Assembly: GCF_012489685.1 (NCBI RefSeq)
Contig: NC_080043.1
Location: 49,243,127-49,307,126, forward strand
DNA length: 64,000 nucleotides
Reading direction: 5' to 3'
Origin: Lotus japonicus
Lineage: Eukaryota > Streptophyta > Magnoliopsida > Fabales > Fabaceae
Under the pieces are notes generated by a model that saw nothing but the letters and a program-made list of their open reading frames with translations, searched no databases and was not told the origin of the DNA. Within the stretch, counting starts at the first letter, position 1. The number at the start of each line of letters is the position of its first letter. The position numbers and the translations under genes are program-made. Of the stretch, positions 29,926-40,743 are shown in pieces.

Positions 29926-30326
29926 TTTTAGGTTTAGTTGCTACAAATGTCGTTAGGAACATCGCTATCAAATTTGTTTTACCAAGTTTTAACTTTGAGT
30001 TTTTGAGCTTTTATTTTGGACCAAAACGCCCCTGAATAGCTGTATTTTGACCCGGTTGTTCTAAAATTTTTCCGACAGTTTCTTTACCCTAGTTTTACCC
30101 TAAAACTACCTTGTAATTAAATTAGATCGAAGAAAAAGAGCCGGAGCCTTTTTCCTCTTGTGGCCGAGAGCATGTTTGTGTGGGGGGAGTTTTTCGTTTG
30201 CGAAAACTTGTCCTTTCGTACTCGATTGTTGTATTCTGAAGCTTCAATTCTTTGTCTATCGTTAATTAGCTGTGTTGTGATCGAGCTAATCGATTTTGTT
30301 TGGATTTCTGCTTTGTTTTCTCCGAG

Positions 30327-30404
30327 GTTCAGTTGAAGGAACTTTGGGTTTTTCAGAGCATTTGTGTGAAGAGAACCTAGACCAAGAGGCTGGAGCAATT
30401 CGAG
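30327..30404 (+). other. 78-nt exon-like block of LTR E
   Basis: Bounded by CTCCGAG on the left and GTTAGGGT on the right, exactly 78 nt. In the frame continuous with the downstream ATG it has one TAG; in the frame two bases later it is open. The same block, same length, occurs in LTRs G, H, I, K, L and M. Confidence 0.55.
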
Positions 30405-31573
30405 GTTAGGGTAACTTACCTATTAGCTAAGACTGCATGATAGGCGTCGATAAATTCGACTTATGCTTTACTTTGATATTGATTATGATGATGAATTAAT
30501 GTTATGATGTTTTCCATAACTTATGATATTGAGATGTTATTGAATTGTGCGTTTTGACGCGACTTCAGAGTGGAGAATCACTGAACTGGTTATTTTTGAT
30601 CTTTCGGGTTGGGGAAACAGCCCTAGGCAAGTACAAACAGGGGTTTGAGACTTAGCCGTTCGTTTGTATACTTAGACTTTCCCCGGGATTTACATTGGTG
30701 GGTTTTTGGAAAACTTAGAATGAATAGAATTTCGAAAACTAGAGACTTTAGAGAATTTAGTATTCAAGAACTAAACTCATAACTTGACTAATTCAATTCG
30801 AAACATTTTTATTAATGAATAAAACATAGGAAAACTAAAGGGGAAAATAATTGCGAAAGACGGGGAAAAGTCGACTTTTGTTGTGGGTTTTGGAGGATTG
30901 CTGGACACCAGGGGGGTGAGCCACGGTGACAAGGGGAAGTTACCGAGTACTTTAGTACTCTTGTTGTTGTAGTTGTGTTGTATTGACCGACACTAAACTC
31001 TTGGGTTTTGAGATTGGGTTTTGAGCTAAACACTTGCGTTGTGAGGACGAATCGATGTTTGGCTAACCATATTGCATCATGCATCATTCGAGGTTTGTAC
31101 GATCGAAAGATTGGGCCTCGGTGAAGAACGGGAAAGCTTCACGAAGGTTGGGGAATGCCTTCATCGAAGAACACCTGGGTGTATCTTCGGCATAGCGGGC
31201 AGAGTGGCACGACCTAGGGTGGTTGGGGCTGATCCGACTATGCATGGGTTTGTAAGTGACACCCGAGCGGAAATGGTTAAACACTAGGCCGGTGTTAGGA
31301 CTGACTCGATGGTGCCCATCCCAAATTGAATTATCCGGATCATATTGAATTGCATTTCACGCATACATTCACCCTGATTGGAATTGTATGTTGTTTGAAT
31401 TATTGAAGCATTGTTAGAGCCAATAACATGCTAGGATTATTAATATATATACATAAACATATATATCTATACCCCAATCACATGTTGAGTGTATAATTAC
31501 TTATTTCCGTGAGTTGACCCTAGCGCCTTGGCTTTGGTTACATGTTGTGTTTGGGCGGTCAGCCTGCTGCCAG

Positions 31574-32226
31574 ATGTCGATGGCGGAGTGGTTTTCGATG
31601 GTATCTCCCTCGGGGGGGATCAGGTTTGAGTTGGTGGACCGTCATGCCCCCACTTCTTGGGTGATCGATGCTGTGGATCATCGAGCGACGTACCGGGGAA
31701 GGGTCATGGAGGACCGGACAGACGGGCGTAGACGTTTGACGAGGGGAGTGCTACGACGCATGGAGCTGAGCTTTGACTTGCCGCCTTCAGTTCGCTGTGG
31801 ACTAGGTACTGGTCGAGGACCACCAACACCAACTCCGACTTCATCTTCTTCCGATGACGAGGACCCATCCGAGATCGAGGTTGATGTTGTTGCACCTGTT
31901 GCGCCACCTCCTGCTACTGTTATCGATCCTACCGACGTGGCGTCGTCCTCGAGGCTCGTGGAGTCGAAGAGGGAGTCTGTTGCTCCATCTGCCTCACGTC
32001 GTTTTCCTTTTACCGTGTGGAACCCCTGGTTCGGGTGGTGGAGGAGGATGTTCTTACTGGAGAGGTGGATGTTGAGACGGGCTTGACTAGGACGGTGCGC
32101 AAGACAGTTAGGAGGGAGGTCGTGGACTTGGACACCAAGATGATCATGGTGGATTCCGACACGGACTCCGACAGCAATGTGGACAGCTACTCGCCGAGCG
32201 ACGAGGGAGAGGAGAAGGAGCTATGA
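31574..32226 (+). pseudogene. LTR-encoded ORF of E (one frameshift)
   Basis: The ATG directly follows CTGCCAG, an acceptor-like site. The start MSMAEWFSMVSPSGGIRFEL matches the ORFs in G, H and M. Then come YRGRVMEDRTDG, a basic region with LPPSVRCGLG, and a Pro/Ser/Asp linker (SSSSDDEDPSEIE). A frameshift near 32020 moves the rest into the frame ending at 32226. That tail has two SIM-like cores, REVVDLD and KMIMVDSDTDSDS, and a very acidic end. It is the longest C-terminus seen in this family here. Function unknown; see the LTR G copy for the gene structure. Confidence 0.6.
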
Positions 32227-32695
32227 GCGGTACTAGGAGGGTAGGTTAGGCAGCGTCATATTTTGTGTAGAGCTCTGATTCGTCTTACTTTTGGGACAGG
32301 GTAGGTTCCCGATGCATGGCTTTTTGTGTGGTTCTCTTGATGAGGAATCACAGAGAGTCTGTCGGACTTTAGGGGTCTTTTGTTTAGGCCATTTTGGAGC
32401 CGACTTTCTCATTGGATGACTGTACGTAAAAATTTTACTTACATTACTGGTTCTGTACATATTTTCCTACGGGCACACTACTTTGGAGTCACTGCGAGTG
32501 CGCGTGACGTTGACGTGCAGCTGAGGCTGTACATGTATATATGTTTGTACATCGGTTAGTTTAGTTGCTGGTTTATGACTTTATTTTCTATCGCTTTAAT
32601 TTTAAGGAATCAAACGAAAAAAAAAAAATACCTGTTTTCCGCGTAAAGTTTATTTTTGAGTTACTAAAGTGACACCTGGAAATCAGGGTGTTACA

Positions 32696-33431
32696 ATGGG
32701 GATGTCCACAACGGCATTTGTAGCAACTAATCCTAAAGGCACTAAGTCGGATTGTGGCTTTCGTCGATAAAGTTTCAATATGTGCGCAAATGGGTTTTTA
32801 TACAGTTTTTCATATCTTTGACGACTCGATCAAAATCGGCGCACAACGGCGAGTGTTCTAGGTTGTTGGGTAAGTATAGTAGGGTAGTTCAAAAGAAAAA
32901 TCGGGAAAATCGGACAGTTTTACGAAAAGCTCGAAACTTTGAGCTCAGAAAGAGATAAAGAAACGCGATATAAAAGATGATCAGAGGTAAGAATCAAGTA
33001 GATTACCTCTGTGCCGTGAAATAGAGACAAAAAGCTCGAAGATCGGTCAAGAAACGACGAAGTTCTTCTCTCCTTTCTCCTCCAAACTCGCGGCCTCAAA
33101 GTGGGAATGTGGTAAGTTTTTGTGATTTTTTTACTATTTATAGGAGAGTAAAATCGCGGGAAAATGAATATTTCGCGATTCCGATTTTTGCAGCACGTTC
33201 ATCGGTGAATTCTAAGCGATATTCTGGCGAAAGAATTCCAGAACTCAAAACAAGTCTCTTGAATTTGAGAAAAACGATCCAAAAGCGGTGTAAGTTAATT
33301 TGCCCCGAAAAACTACTTTTTGCTGTGAAAGTCGGATGACAAAACTTCGTCCGGAAGAAAGTTTGAAAACGTCGAAAGAAATCTGACAACGCAGATGGAA
33401 ACTTCGTTAGAAGCTCCGAATAGAAAAAGTC
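32696..33431 (-). repeat. Fragment F of a giant LTR, inverted (U3, first exon, part of intron 1)
   Basis: On the minus strand it contains the TATA box (33135-33142), the GA-rich first exon, and a donor CAGAG/GTAATC near 33013. Its left end abuts the 3' end of LTR E. Its right end is fused head to head with LTR G near 33431, inside the U3 sequence TTCTATTCGGAGCTTC that both share. No ORF. Confidence 0.65.
33135..33142 (-). promoter_or_regulatory. TATA box of LTR fragment F
   Basis: The minus strand reads CTATAAATAGT. It lies about 320 bp from the TATA box of LTR G and fires in the other direction. Confidence 0.55.
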
Positions 33432-33455
33432 TTCATTTCCGCATTTTCCAAAACC

Positions 33456-33463
33456 TATAAATA
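33456..33463 (+). promoter_or_regulatory. TATA box of LTR G
   Basis: CCTATAAATAGC. Transcription would start near 33490, just before the AAACCCGCGAGC sequence conserved in all copies. The predicted first exon is then about 115 nt. Confidence 0.65.
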
Positions 33464-34264
33464 GCAAGAAAATGAAATTTTTTCAAAACCTTCACCCATT
33501 CAAACCCCAAACCCGCGAGCACCAAGGAGGAGGAGGAGGAAAAAGATTTTCGCCGTTTCTTGCCTGATCGCTGCACCGTTCGTTGCTATTCGAAGACATC
33601 GAGGTATAGATACTATCTCTCACTTTTGATCGTCAATTCTGTCGTCCTTCTCTATGTCTTTCTGTGCTCAAAGTTTTGAGCTTTTTGTAAAACTGTCCAA
33701 ATAACTCGATTTCTCTGTCTAAACTTATTCCCTGCATGCCCAAGAGCGTGTTTAGCGGATTACATTTTGCCGAATGTCGCCGAAATGCCGCCGAATTCCA
33801 ATTCTGCTTGAAAAACCCATTTTGAGGCAAAGTTTCGTTCTTTTGGTTTAAAACTCTCGACTTAGCTTAGCGCTAGTAGGATTAGTCGTCATAAACGTCG
33901 TTGGTGACGTCCCCATCCAATTTTTTTTTCGAAATTCCAATTTTGAAATTCTGAGCAGAAAATATTGACCAAAATACCCCTGCGACAGTTTTCGATCCGA
34001 AAATTTTTCCGAGCTTTGATTCGTCTTAGTTACGACTAATGATAACCTAGGAACCAAGTTTGATCAAAGAAAAATCGGCGCACACAATTATGATGTGTGG
34101 CCGAGAGCTCCTCCTTAGGGGGAGGAAAATTTTGTTTTCGAAAACTTGTCTTAACGCGTTAGATTATCGTACTTCGGAGTTTATAATGCTTCGTGTAACC
34201 CTAGTACTTATTGTTTGCTGAGTTTCTGACTCATTGTGATTGAATTCTGTGATTTTGCTCTAAG

Positions 34265-34342
34265 GTTCGTTTGAGGAATTCTGTGGAGCCGAGGAGGAAG
34301 ATTGTGAAGGAAAGTTTGAGGAACACCCTGGAGGACCTACAA
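34265..34342 (+). other. 78-nt exon-like block of LTR G
   Basis: The acceptor-like GATTTTGCTCTAAG precedes it and the donor-like CTACAA/GTGAGG follows. It is open in two frames. In one, ending ...RNTLEDLQ, a splice to 35829 would be in phase with the ATG of the LTR ORF. Confidence 0.6.
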
Positions 34343-35828
34343 GTGAGGGCTACTCACTGAATACTAGCTAATGCTTTAGGTGTCAATGAATTCGACTTGA
34401 TTTACTGTTTATGCACTTGATTGTGTTTGAATGGGAAAAATGTTTTCTAAGGCCACGGTTGACAATTGATAATCATTTATCGCTTGAATTGTTTTTGAGA
34501 TTGATTTACATGCTATGTGCTAAATGGTTAATCTAGGATGTGTTGATATTGATTCACATGCTATGTGCTAAATGGTTAATCTAGGATGTGTTGATATATG
34601 TGCCATGACTGTTGGATTGTGTTACTTTGATTATGAGATTACACATATATCTGTTGTACGTCAGAGAGGATAAACAGGCAGTTATGCCAGAGTTTATCAT
34701 GAGATTTTGGGAAAGTTTGACGGCACGAACAGAGGTTCGGGCCCTTATACACATTTTAATGGATCGAGACCTTCTCTGGGAATTAATTGGGATTATGGGA
34801 TCTTTTAAACTCATAAGATTAGAGACAAAACTAAATGGAAACTATTTTTACAAGGAAAATCCATAACACACTAAACAACCTCTGAACACTTTAAATAATA
34901 ATAACAATCTCAGATGAAAGCTTAGGGTTTGGATATTAGCTTTGGAAAATGAGAAGTGTCGCCGAATCCAAGATTTAGGAAAACTAATAAGTTTATGAGT
35001 ATTTTATAATCTTTTGCTCGATGAGCAGTTTTGTTGTTGGGCTATCTAAAAGATAAGCCGGGAAACGGATAGTTTCCGAGTATGTCGATACTCTTTGCTC
35101 GCTGAGCAGTTTTTGACCATCAGATGGAGATGGGTCGGATGATTCGAGAAATCATCATGAGATACTTTTCATAATTAATTGTCTTTTGTCGCAGAATCGA
35201 CATTTACCTTAGGGTATTCTTTTTACAGACAGTAAGTTAGCTAGAACACGTGACGACGTGACGAGTGAGGTCAGAGACGCTGTTTGGCTAATCACGTGCA
35301 TTCATTCACACATTTTGAGGTATTAACACGGCAGGAAGTCGGACCTCGGTGGATTCCAAAATGGTCATAAGACCCGGATTTCCACATAAGAACACAACGG
35401 CGATTCTTAGTAGCTGACGGAAATGGCAGACCTGCGGGTTCACTGCTGATCTGACTACAATTTTGTTTGGTATAAGAGACGCCCGAGCGGAAATGGTCCC
35501 ACCGTGGCTGGTGGTAGGGCTGACTTGATGGTGCCCATCCCTCCGGATTGCATCTTGTTCCTTAGCATTGCACTCATGCACCATGCATACTGACTTAGTT
35601 GCCGAGTGTGATTGTTACTTATTAATATTATTTGATACATGCTAATTGTTATTATTTGTTATTTATATTCATTGGGAATTATACAATTTATAATGCTGTC
35701 ACAAACTTCTAAGCCTATGTAGCTATTGTTTAAACTTTACCTATTGGATGTACTATTATGTAATTCTTTGAGTTGACCCTCGCGCGTGCTACCTGTGTAT
35801 GGGGGGCTATGTATGCCCTTTTTGTCAG

Positions 35829-36275
35829 ATGTCGATGGCAGATTGGTTCAAGATGGTCATCCCTTCGGGGGGGACTAGGTTCGAGATGTTGGATCAGGAC
35901 ACCCCGGGCTCATGGGTGGTCAACCCCGCCGGTCACCGAGCCATTTATTCGGGGCGAATAATGGAGGATCGCGTCGACAGGATGGGAAACTTGACGCACA
36001 GAGTTTTGAGACGCTACACCGTCAGCTTCAACCTACCACCAGGTGTGCACTGTGGACTTGGAGTCGTTGTACCACCACCACCGTCGCCTTCGGACGACGA
36101 GGACCCCTCGGAGGAAGTGCCTGTGGGAGGGACTTCTTCGGACTCTAGCTCACCTACTGTTGTCGTTGCTGCCGACCTTGGTTCAAGACCTGGACCCGTG
36201 AGATCCGCCCAGGAGCAGATTCCAGCAGCGAGAGGAGAGATGATCGGAGACATCGACCTAGTCGTCTTGGATTAA
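35829..36275 (+). CDS. LTR-encoded ORF of G, 148 aa
   Basis: The ATG lies directly after the acceptor-like TTTTTGTCAG. The protein starts MSMADWFKMVIPSGGTRFEM and continues with SWVVNPAGHRAIYSGRIMED, then VSFNLPPGVHCGLG, then a Pro/Asp/Ser-rich linker (PSPSDDEDPSEE), and ends GDIDLVVLD. A TAA at 36273 stops it exactly before an acidic tail (DSDDDHGDA, to 36305) that the copy in LTR H still has in frame, so this copy is truncated by one codon change. It has no catalytic signature, membrane span or Cys/His cluster. It should act as a small, mostly disordered adaptor; that is inference. Expression would use the LTR promoter and two introns. Confidence 0.62.
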   Translation: MSMADWFKMVIPSGGTRFEMLDQDTPGSWVVNPAGHRAIYSGRIMEDRVDRMGNLTHRVLRRYTVSFNLPPGVHCGLGVVVPPPPSPSDDEDPSEEVPVGGTSSDSSSPTVVVAADLGSRPGPVRSAQEQIPAARGEMIGDIDLVVLD

Positions 36276-37008
36276 GATTCAGACGACGACCACGGTGATG
36301 CATAGCTGGGAGTGTTGGGGTGTACTCCTCTAGTCAGGATTAGGGTAGGAGTAGCGTTGTGGCTCTGGTCTTCAGTTTCTCATTTTGGGGCAGGGTAGGT
36401 CCCCGACCTTTAGCTTTTTGTGTGGTTCTCTTTACGGGGATTTCAGAGAGTTGGTCGGACTAGGAGGTCTTCGGACTGTTTTTGGGCTGACCTACTTTCG
36501 TTGGAGGACTGTATTTCAGAATACTTGATCTTTTGTTTCAGTTTGTACATATTTGCCCACGGGCACTACTTTTCCGTCACTGGAGGTTACTCGTGACGTG
36601 ACATGCTACATATTGCGGGAACTGTAAATATATCTGTACATTAGTTGTTTTTATCTTTCGTCGATAAGTTTTATTTTGTCAAGTCTTTATTTACTTAGAA
36701 CAAATATCGAAAAAAAAAATATTCACGTTTTTCCGCTTTGTTTTCTTTTTGGTTACTAAAGTGACGCCACCGAAATCGGGGTGTTACACTTCACAGGTGG
36801 CTCCAGTTTTCTCGCCTCGCGCCCGGGGCGGTTCCTCCGACAAGCCTCCCTCCAGTGCGAAAGTTACCCTACCACCTCCTGGTCAAAACATGATGCCATC
36901 TGCTAGTGCTTCATCGCCCAGTCATAGCCTCGCCCCGCCCCGCCTCGGGGCTCTGCAAATCGAGAGCCTCCATATTCTCTGTCCCTGACGTCAGCGCAAA
37001 TTGCGAGG

Positions 37009-37677
37009 ATGGATGAAGTGGTCAAGCAGCAAGGCTTGGACAGGGTTTCCGAAGGCGCATTGGGGACGACGCTCCACACTTTTCATAATTATAAGCGGTC
37101 CGCCCAGGATGCCGAAGTGTTGCGATCAGAGGTGGCGCGCCTCCGCGCCCTCAACGCTGGATTTATTGAGGAGCGTAAGGCGCTCCTCGCCCAACTAAAT
37201 GCCAAGGAAACCTCATTTTCCAAAGAGTTGGCCGAACAAACTAGCCGTGCTGCGGTCAGCCTGGAATTCTGAGACAGGAGAATTTCTGATTTGGAGAAGG
37301 CCCTTGCGAAGCTTCAGCAGGAGGTTCAAGAGGAATCCGAAGCAAAAGTGGAGACTGAACTCGAACACCTTCGTGCTGAACTAGCGAAGTAGAATGAAGC
37401 TTTATCCACGATAAAGTCTCAAGCTCAACTTGACGCGAAGGCCTTAGAGGAAAGAATGAGGTCTGACGCCGCTGCTTTCGCCGTTTTTTAGCGCGGCCGT
37501 GGCTTTTTCCTCGCCAAAGCCCAAGTCCAGCTCCTCTATCCCCGGATCGATCTTCACCAAATGGGGGCATTCAAGAAGGTTACTTTCACTCGGTTGGTTG
37601 GTATCGACGATCCCCCAGGCTTTGTCGCCGAGCATTTCCTGAATGAAGAACATGTAGAGGGAAACGAAGAATGTTAG
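37009..37677 (+). pseudogene. Coiled-coil C-terminal part of a plant retroelement ORF
   Basis: One frame runs from MDEVVKQQGLDRVSEGAL to a TAG at 37675, with in-frame stops at 37270, 37390 and 37489. Most of it is heptad-like Leu/Glu/Lys/Arg helix (EVARLRALNAGFIEERKALL). The last 60 residues (VQLLYPRIDLHQMGAFKKV) form the short conserved tail found in gag-like or transposase-like ORFs of some plant Ty3/gypsy elements. Upstream (36800-37000) a Pro/Ser-rich stretch in other frames may belong to it. Confidence 0.55.
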
Positions 37678-38054
37678 CAGTTTTTATGTCGATCTTGTAA
37701 CCGCGGTCTATTTTCTTGTTTATCTTTTAATGCAAATTCCCGGTTCCGTTTGTGTTCTGTCTTGCTACTTTTTTTTTTTTTTTGCTTAAGCCTTCCTTCT
37801 CCGCCGACACCATTCTTGCCACGAGCTTTGGGCATTTGCACCGCAGAGTCCTAGGCCATGAACCATGCGAGTCGTCCTTCCTATAGAGTCCTAACCCTTG
37901 CACCTTAAACGCCTCTTCCCCAGATTCCAATGGAGGGTTACCATTGACCACCGGCCAGGAATACTTATGACTTTATTGCGAGTTGCATCATTTTCCAAGG
38001 AAAAAGTCCTCGAGAAACTGCTTTGGCAATATCTCCTGGAGACTGAACTTAGTG

Positions 38055-38061
38055 TATAAAT
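38055..38061 (+). promoter_or_regulatory. TATA box of the small coiled-coil gene, second copy
   Basis: GTGTATAAATGG, 64 nt before the ATG at 38119. Position and sequence parallel the TATA box at 18117. Confidence 0.6.
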
Positions 38062-38118
38062 GGCTTTTAACTCATAACAGTCTTCACATCTCATCAGTTT
38101 CCTAATTCAAACATCACA

Positions 38119-38512
38119 ATGGCATCCTTCGAAAGTTGTATTAGCGAGCTGAGGAAGAAAGCTTTTGATGAGGACCTTTATATCAACGTTAGGCATCCCG
38201 AAGATCCTAACGTCTACCAACTGACCAATCGGTTGCTGGGCATGAGTCTAAGCCCCGAGATGGACAACAAACTCAAAGGGTTCCTCGCATTTATTCCAGC
38301 GGGAACTAGACAATTATGCCGATATTCGAGCGGTGGAGGCTTCACTGAAGGTCGCGGTGGAGGCTTCACTGAAGGTCGCGGTGGAGAGTCCTGAGAGGCA
38401 GGAGGTTCGTCGGAGTTTGGTCCAGTTGGAGTACAAGCGGCACCGCCTAGAGCTTGAGAAAACAGAGTTTCGGCGTCAAAGTAGGATTATGAGAAAAAAT
38501 CCTCCGTTTTAA
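38119..38512 (+). pseudogene. Small coiled-coil gene, second copy, frameshifted
   Basis: It starts MASFESCISELRKKAFDEDL, against MASYNVALEELRKKAFEEDL in element C, and shares NVRHPED. After FLAFIPA the homologous sequence continues in another frame near 38300 (ELDNYADIRAVEASLKVAVE...), through a charged helix to RIMRKNPPF and a stop at 38510. A perfect 24-bp direct repeat (38333-38356 and 38357-38380) adds eight residues in that frame. Here the gene lies on the same strand as the neighbouring coiled-coil ORF, unlike in element C. Function unknown. Confidence 0.68.
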
Positions 38513-38639
38513 GATGTAATAAGAATGATATAAATAAAAGAGTTTTTTTTTTTTTTAAATGCGTCTAGATGTATGTTGATATGAAAGCGGAAGCAGGTAA
38601 GTAATGAACGGAGAAAATGAAAACAAGTGAATAGATAAA

Positions 38640-38946
38640 TGTAACACCCCGATTTCGGTGACGTCACTTTAGTAACCAAAAATAAACTTAATGCGGAAAA
38701 ACGTGAATATTTTTTTTGTCGAGAAATATAGACAAGACTGAAATAAATAAAACGCAAATGCGAGATAACAGAACTAATATACAATATATATTACAGCCCC
38801 CGCTGTAAGTAGCAACCTCGTCACGAGTAACCTCCAGTGACGGTAAGTAGAAAGTGTAACGCCCGTAGGCAATATATACAAACCAAATGAAAAGGTTGAG
38901 TGTCCGCAACACAAACCTTCAAAAACGAGGATAAGTCAGCCCAATC
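38640..38946 (-). repeat. LTR H, left part (3' end of the LTR)
   Basis: It begins TGTAACACCCCGATTTCGG, the family LTR end seen from the minus strand. At 38946 it is interrupted by LTR M. The five bases CAATC before M are repeated after M at 53401, where H resumes. H is therefore the oldest layer of the nest. Confidence 0.85.
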
Positions 38947-39376
38947 TGTAACACCCCGATTTCGGTGGCGTCACTTTAGTAACCAAAAATAAATACTTAA
39001 GCGGAAAAAACGTGAATTATTTTTTTTCGATAATGTAATTAAAGACAGAAAGAGATGAAACTCTAAAACGAAAGATACAGAACTAATATACAATATAATT
39101 ACAGCCCCCACTGTAAGTTGTAAACCACGTCACGAGTAAACCTCCAGTGACGGAAAGTAAAAGAGAGTAACGCCCGTAGGCAAAAGTACAAACCAAAAGA
39201 AAAGTCAAGTGTCCGCAACACTATCCCTCAAAATGAGAATGAGTTAGCCCAGATGGCCTAAAACAAGACCTCCTAGCCCAACCAACTCTCTGTGATCCCC
39301 GTAGAGGAACCACACAAAAAGCTATAGGCGGGAAACTACCCTGTCCCCAAAGAAACAATGACGGTCAGAGCTAATA
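38947..39376 (-). repeat. LTR M, left part
   Basis: Starts with the family end TGTAACACCCCG. It is interrupted at 39376 by the element K-L; the five bases TAATA before K recur at 50176, where M resumes. M has CAATC target duplications and no internal region, so it is a solo LTR. Confidence 0.88.
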
Positions 39377-39869
39377 TGTAACACCCCGATTTCGGTGGCG
39401 TCACTTTAGTAACCAAAATAAACTTAATGCGGAAAAACGTGAATATTTTTTTTTTTTAATAATAACTAAGACGAGACTAAATTAAATAAAACCCAAAAGC
39501 GAAATCTACAGAACTAATATACAATAAATATAACAGCCCCCGCTGTAAGTAGCTAGCCACGTCACGAGTAAACCTCCAGTGACGGGTAACAAGAAAAGTA
39601 GCGCCCGTAGGCAATATGTACAAACCAAATCTAAAGGTAAGTGTCCGCAACACCATCCCTCAAAAACTGAGAATAAGCTGGCCCATCGGCCTGAAGCAAG
39701 ACCTCCTAAGTCCAACCAACTCTCTGTGATTCCCGTAGAGAAACCACACAAAAAGTTATAGGCGGGAAACTACCCTGTCCCAAAAGAAACAAATGATGTT
39801 CAGAGCTAAGACTCTACTCCTACACTAATCCCATCTTGAGGAGCTCACACCGGCACTAAAACCTACATG

Positions 39870-40025
39870 CTAGCATGATCGTCGACCGAATTCGAAATCC
39901 AGAACGACCTAGTCTATGTACACCATCCGTCATCCTCTCGCTACCGCGACGCGCTCCTGTTCCAGCATCCCAACCTAGTTCCCCCCGAAGGGTGAACCAT
40001 CATGAACTAGCCCGCCAAAGACATC
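39870..40025 (-). pseudogene. LTR-encoded ORF of K, internally deleted
   Basis: The acceptor-like ATTGTCAG and the ATG (MSLAG) survive, but a TAG follows after five codons. The sequence jumps from the region of PSGG directly to the region of ERVAVARG, losing the middle third, and the acidic tail is degraded. LTRs L and J carry the same deletion, so it predates their spread. Confidence 0.7.
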
Positions 40026-40743
40026 TGACAATGGGCGTTTGTCCGCCAAAGCACACACAGAAGACGCGAGGGTCAACTCCAACGAATTATGTAAATAATA
40101 GCAAGGATAGATACAGATAATAGAGTAGCCACTTAGGCTTATAACTAGGGATAACATCCTAGGGTTGCATATTCCACAATGAATATAAACGACAGTAAAT
40201 CACAGTTAACATGCCTCAAGTAGAACTAACAAGTATCAAAACACACTCATCAACTAAGTCAGTATGCATGTTGCATGAAGTGATATGCAGGTTAACCCAG
40301 TCAACCAATATGCAATCCGGAAACGGATGGACATCAAACGGATCAATCCTAGCACCAGCAACGGTGGGACCATTTCTGCCCGCGTGCCTCTTACACCACA
40401 CAAAGGTAGTCAGATCAGCCGTAACCCGTAGGTCTGCCATTTCGGTCTGCTACAAGAGACGTCTACAGACGCTCTATCGCGGAAATCCGGGTCTTATGAC
40501 CATTTTGGAATCCACCGAGGTCCGGTATCACGCCGTGTATTAACCTCCTATGTGTGCATGAATGCAATGTGATTAACCAAACAACGTCTCCGACCTCACT
40601 CGACACGTCGCCACGTGTTCTAGGTAAATTAATGTCTCTAAAAGCTTACCCTAAGGTAAAATTCGATTCTGCGACAAAATACAATAATCATAAAATGAGT
40701 GCAACCACTCACGATAACTCTTCGAGTCATCAATGCTCTCACG

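Larger units (their letters stand above)
29926..32695 (+). repeat. Giant chromovirus LTR E (5' truncated)
   Basis: Its 3' end AATCAGGGTGTTACA at 32695 is the family LTR end. The 5' third (U3, TATA, first exon) is missing: the sequence starts in what would be the first intron. It keeps the 78-nt exon (30327-30404) and the LTR ORF (31574-32226). The interval between them is non-coding. Confidence 0.75.
33432..36788 (+). repeat. Giant chromovirus LTR G (U3 truncated) with a three-exon gene
   Basis: It ends CGGGGTGTTACA at 36788. From left to right: TATA box (33456-33463), first exon to 33603 (ATCGAG/GTATAG), intron 1, 78-nt exon (34265-34342), intron 2, and the ORF exon starting at 35829 (TTTTTGTCAG/ATG). 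Short hairpins such as GCTCGATGAGC and GAGTATGTCGATACTC lie in intron 2 near 35020-35110. It is the best copy in which to read the LTR gene from the promoter onward. There is no internal region next to it, so it is a solo LTR or a remnant. Confidence 0.78.
36789..38639 (+). mobile_element. Remnant of another retroelement between LTRs G and H
   Basis: GC-richer and different from both neighbours. It holds a broken coiled-coil ORF (37009-37677), about 440 nt of non-coding DNA with a T run at 37770-37781, and the second copy of the small coiled-coil gene (38119-38512). No LTR is recognised, so the element type is uncertain; the coiled-coil ORF resembles the C-terminal part of 'gypsy-type transposase-like' ORFs of plant retroelements. 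Confidence 0.5.
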
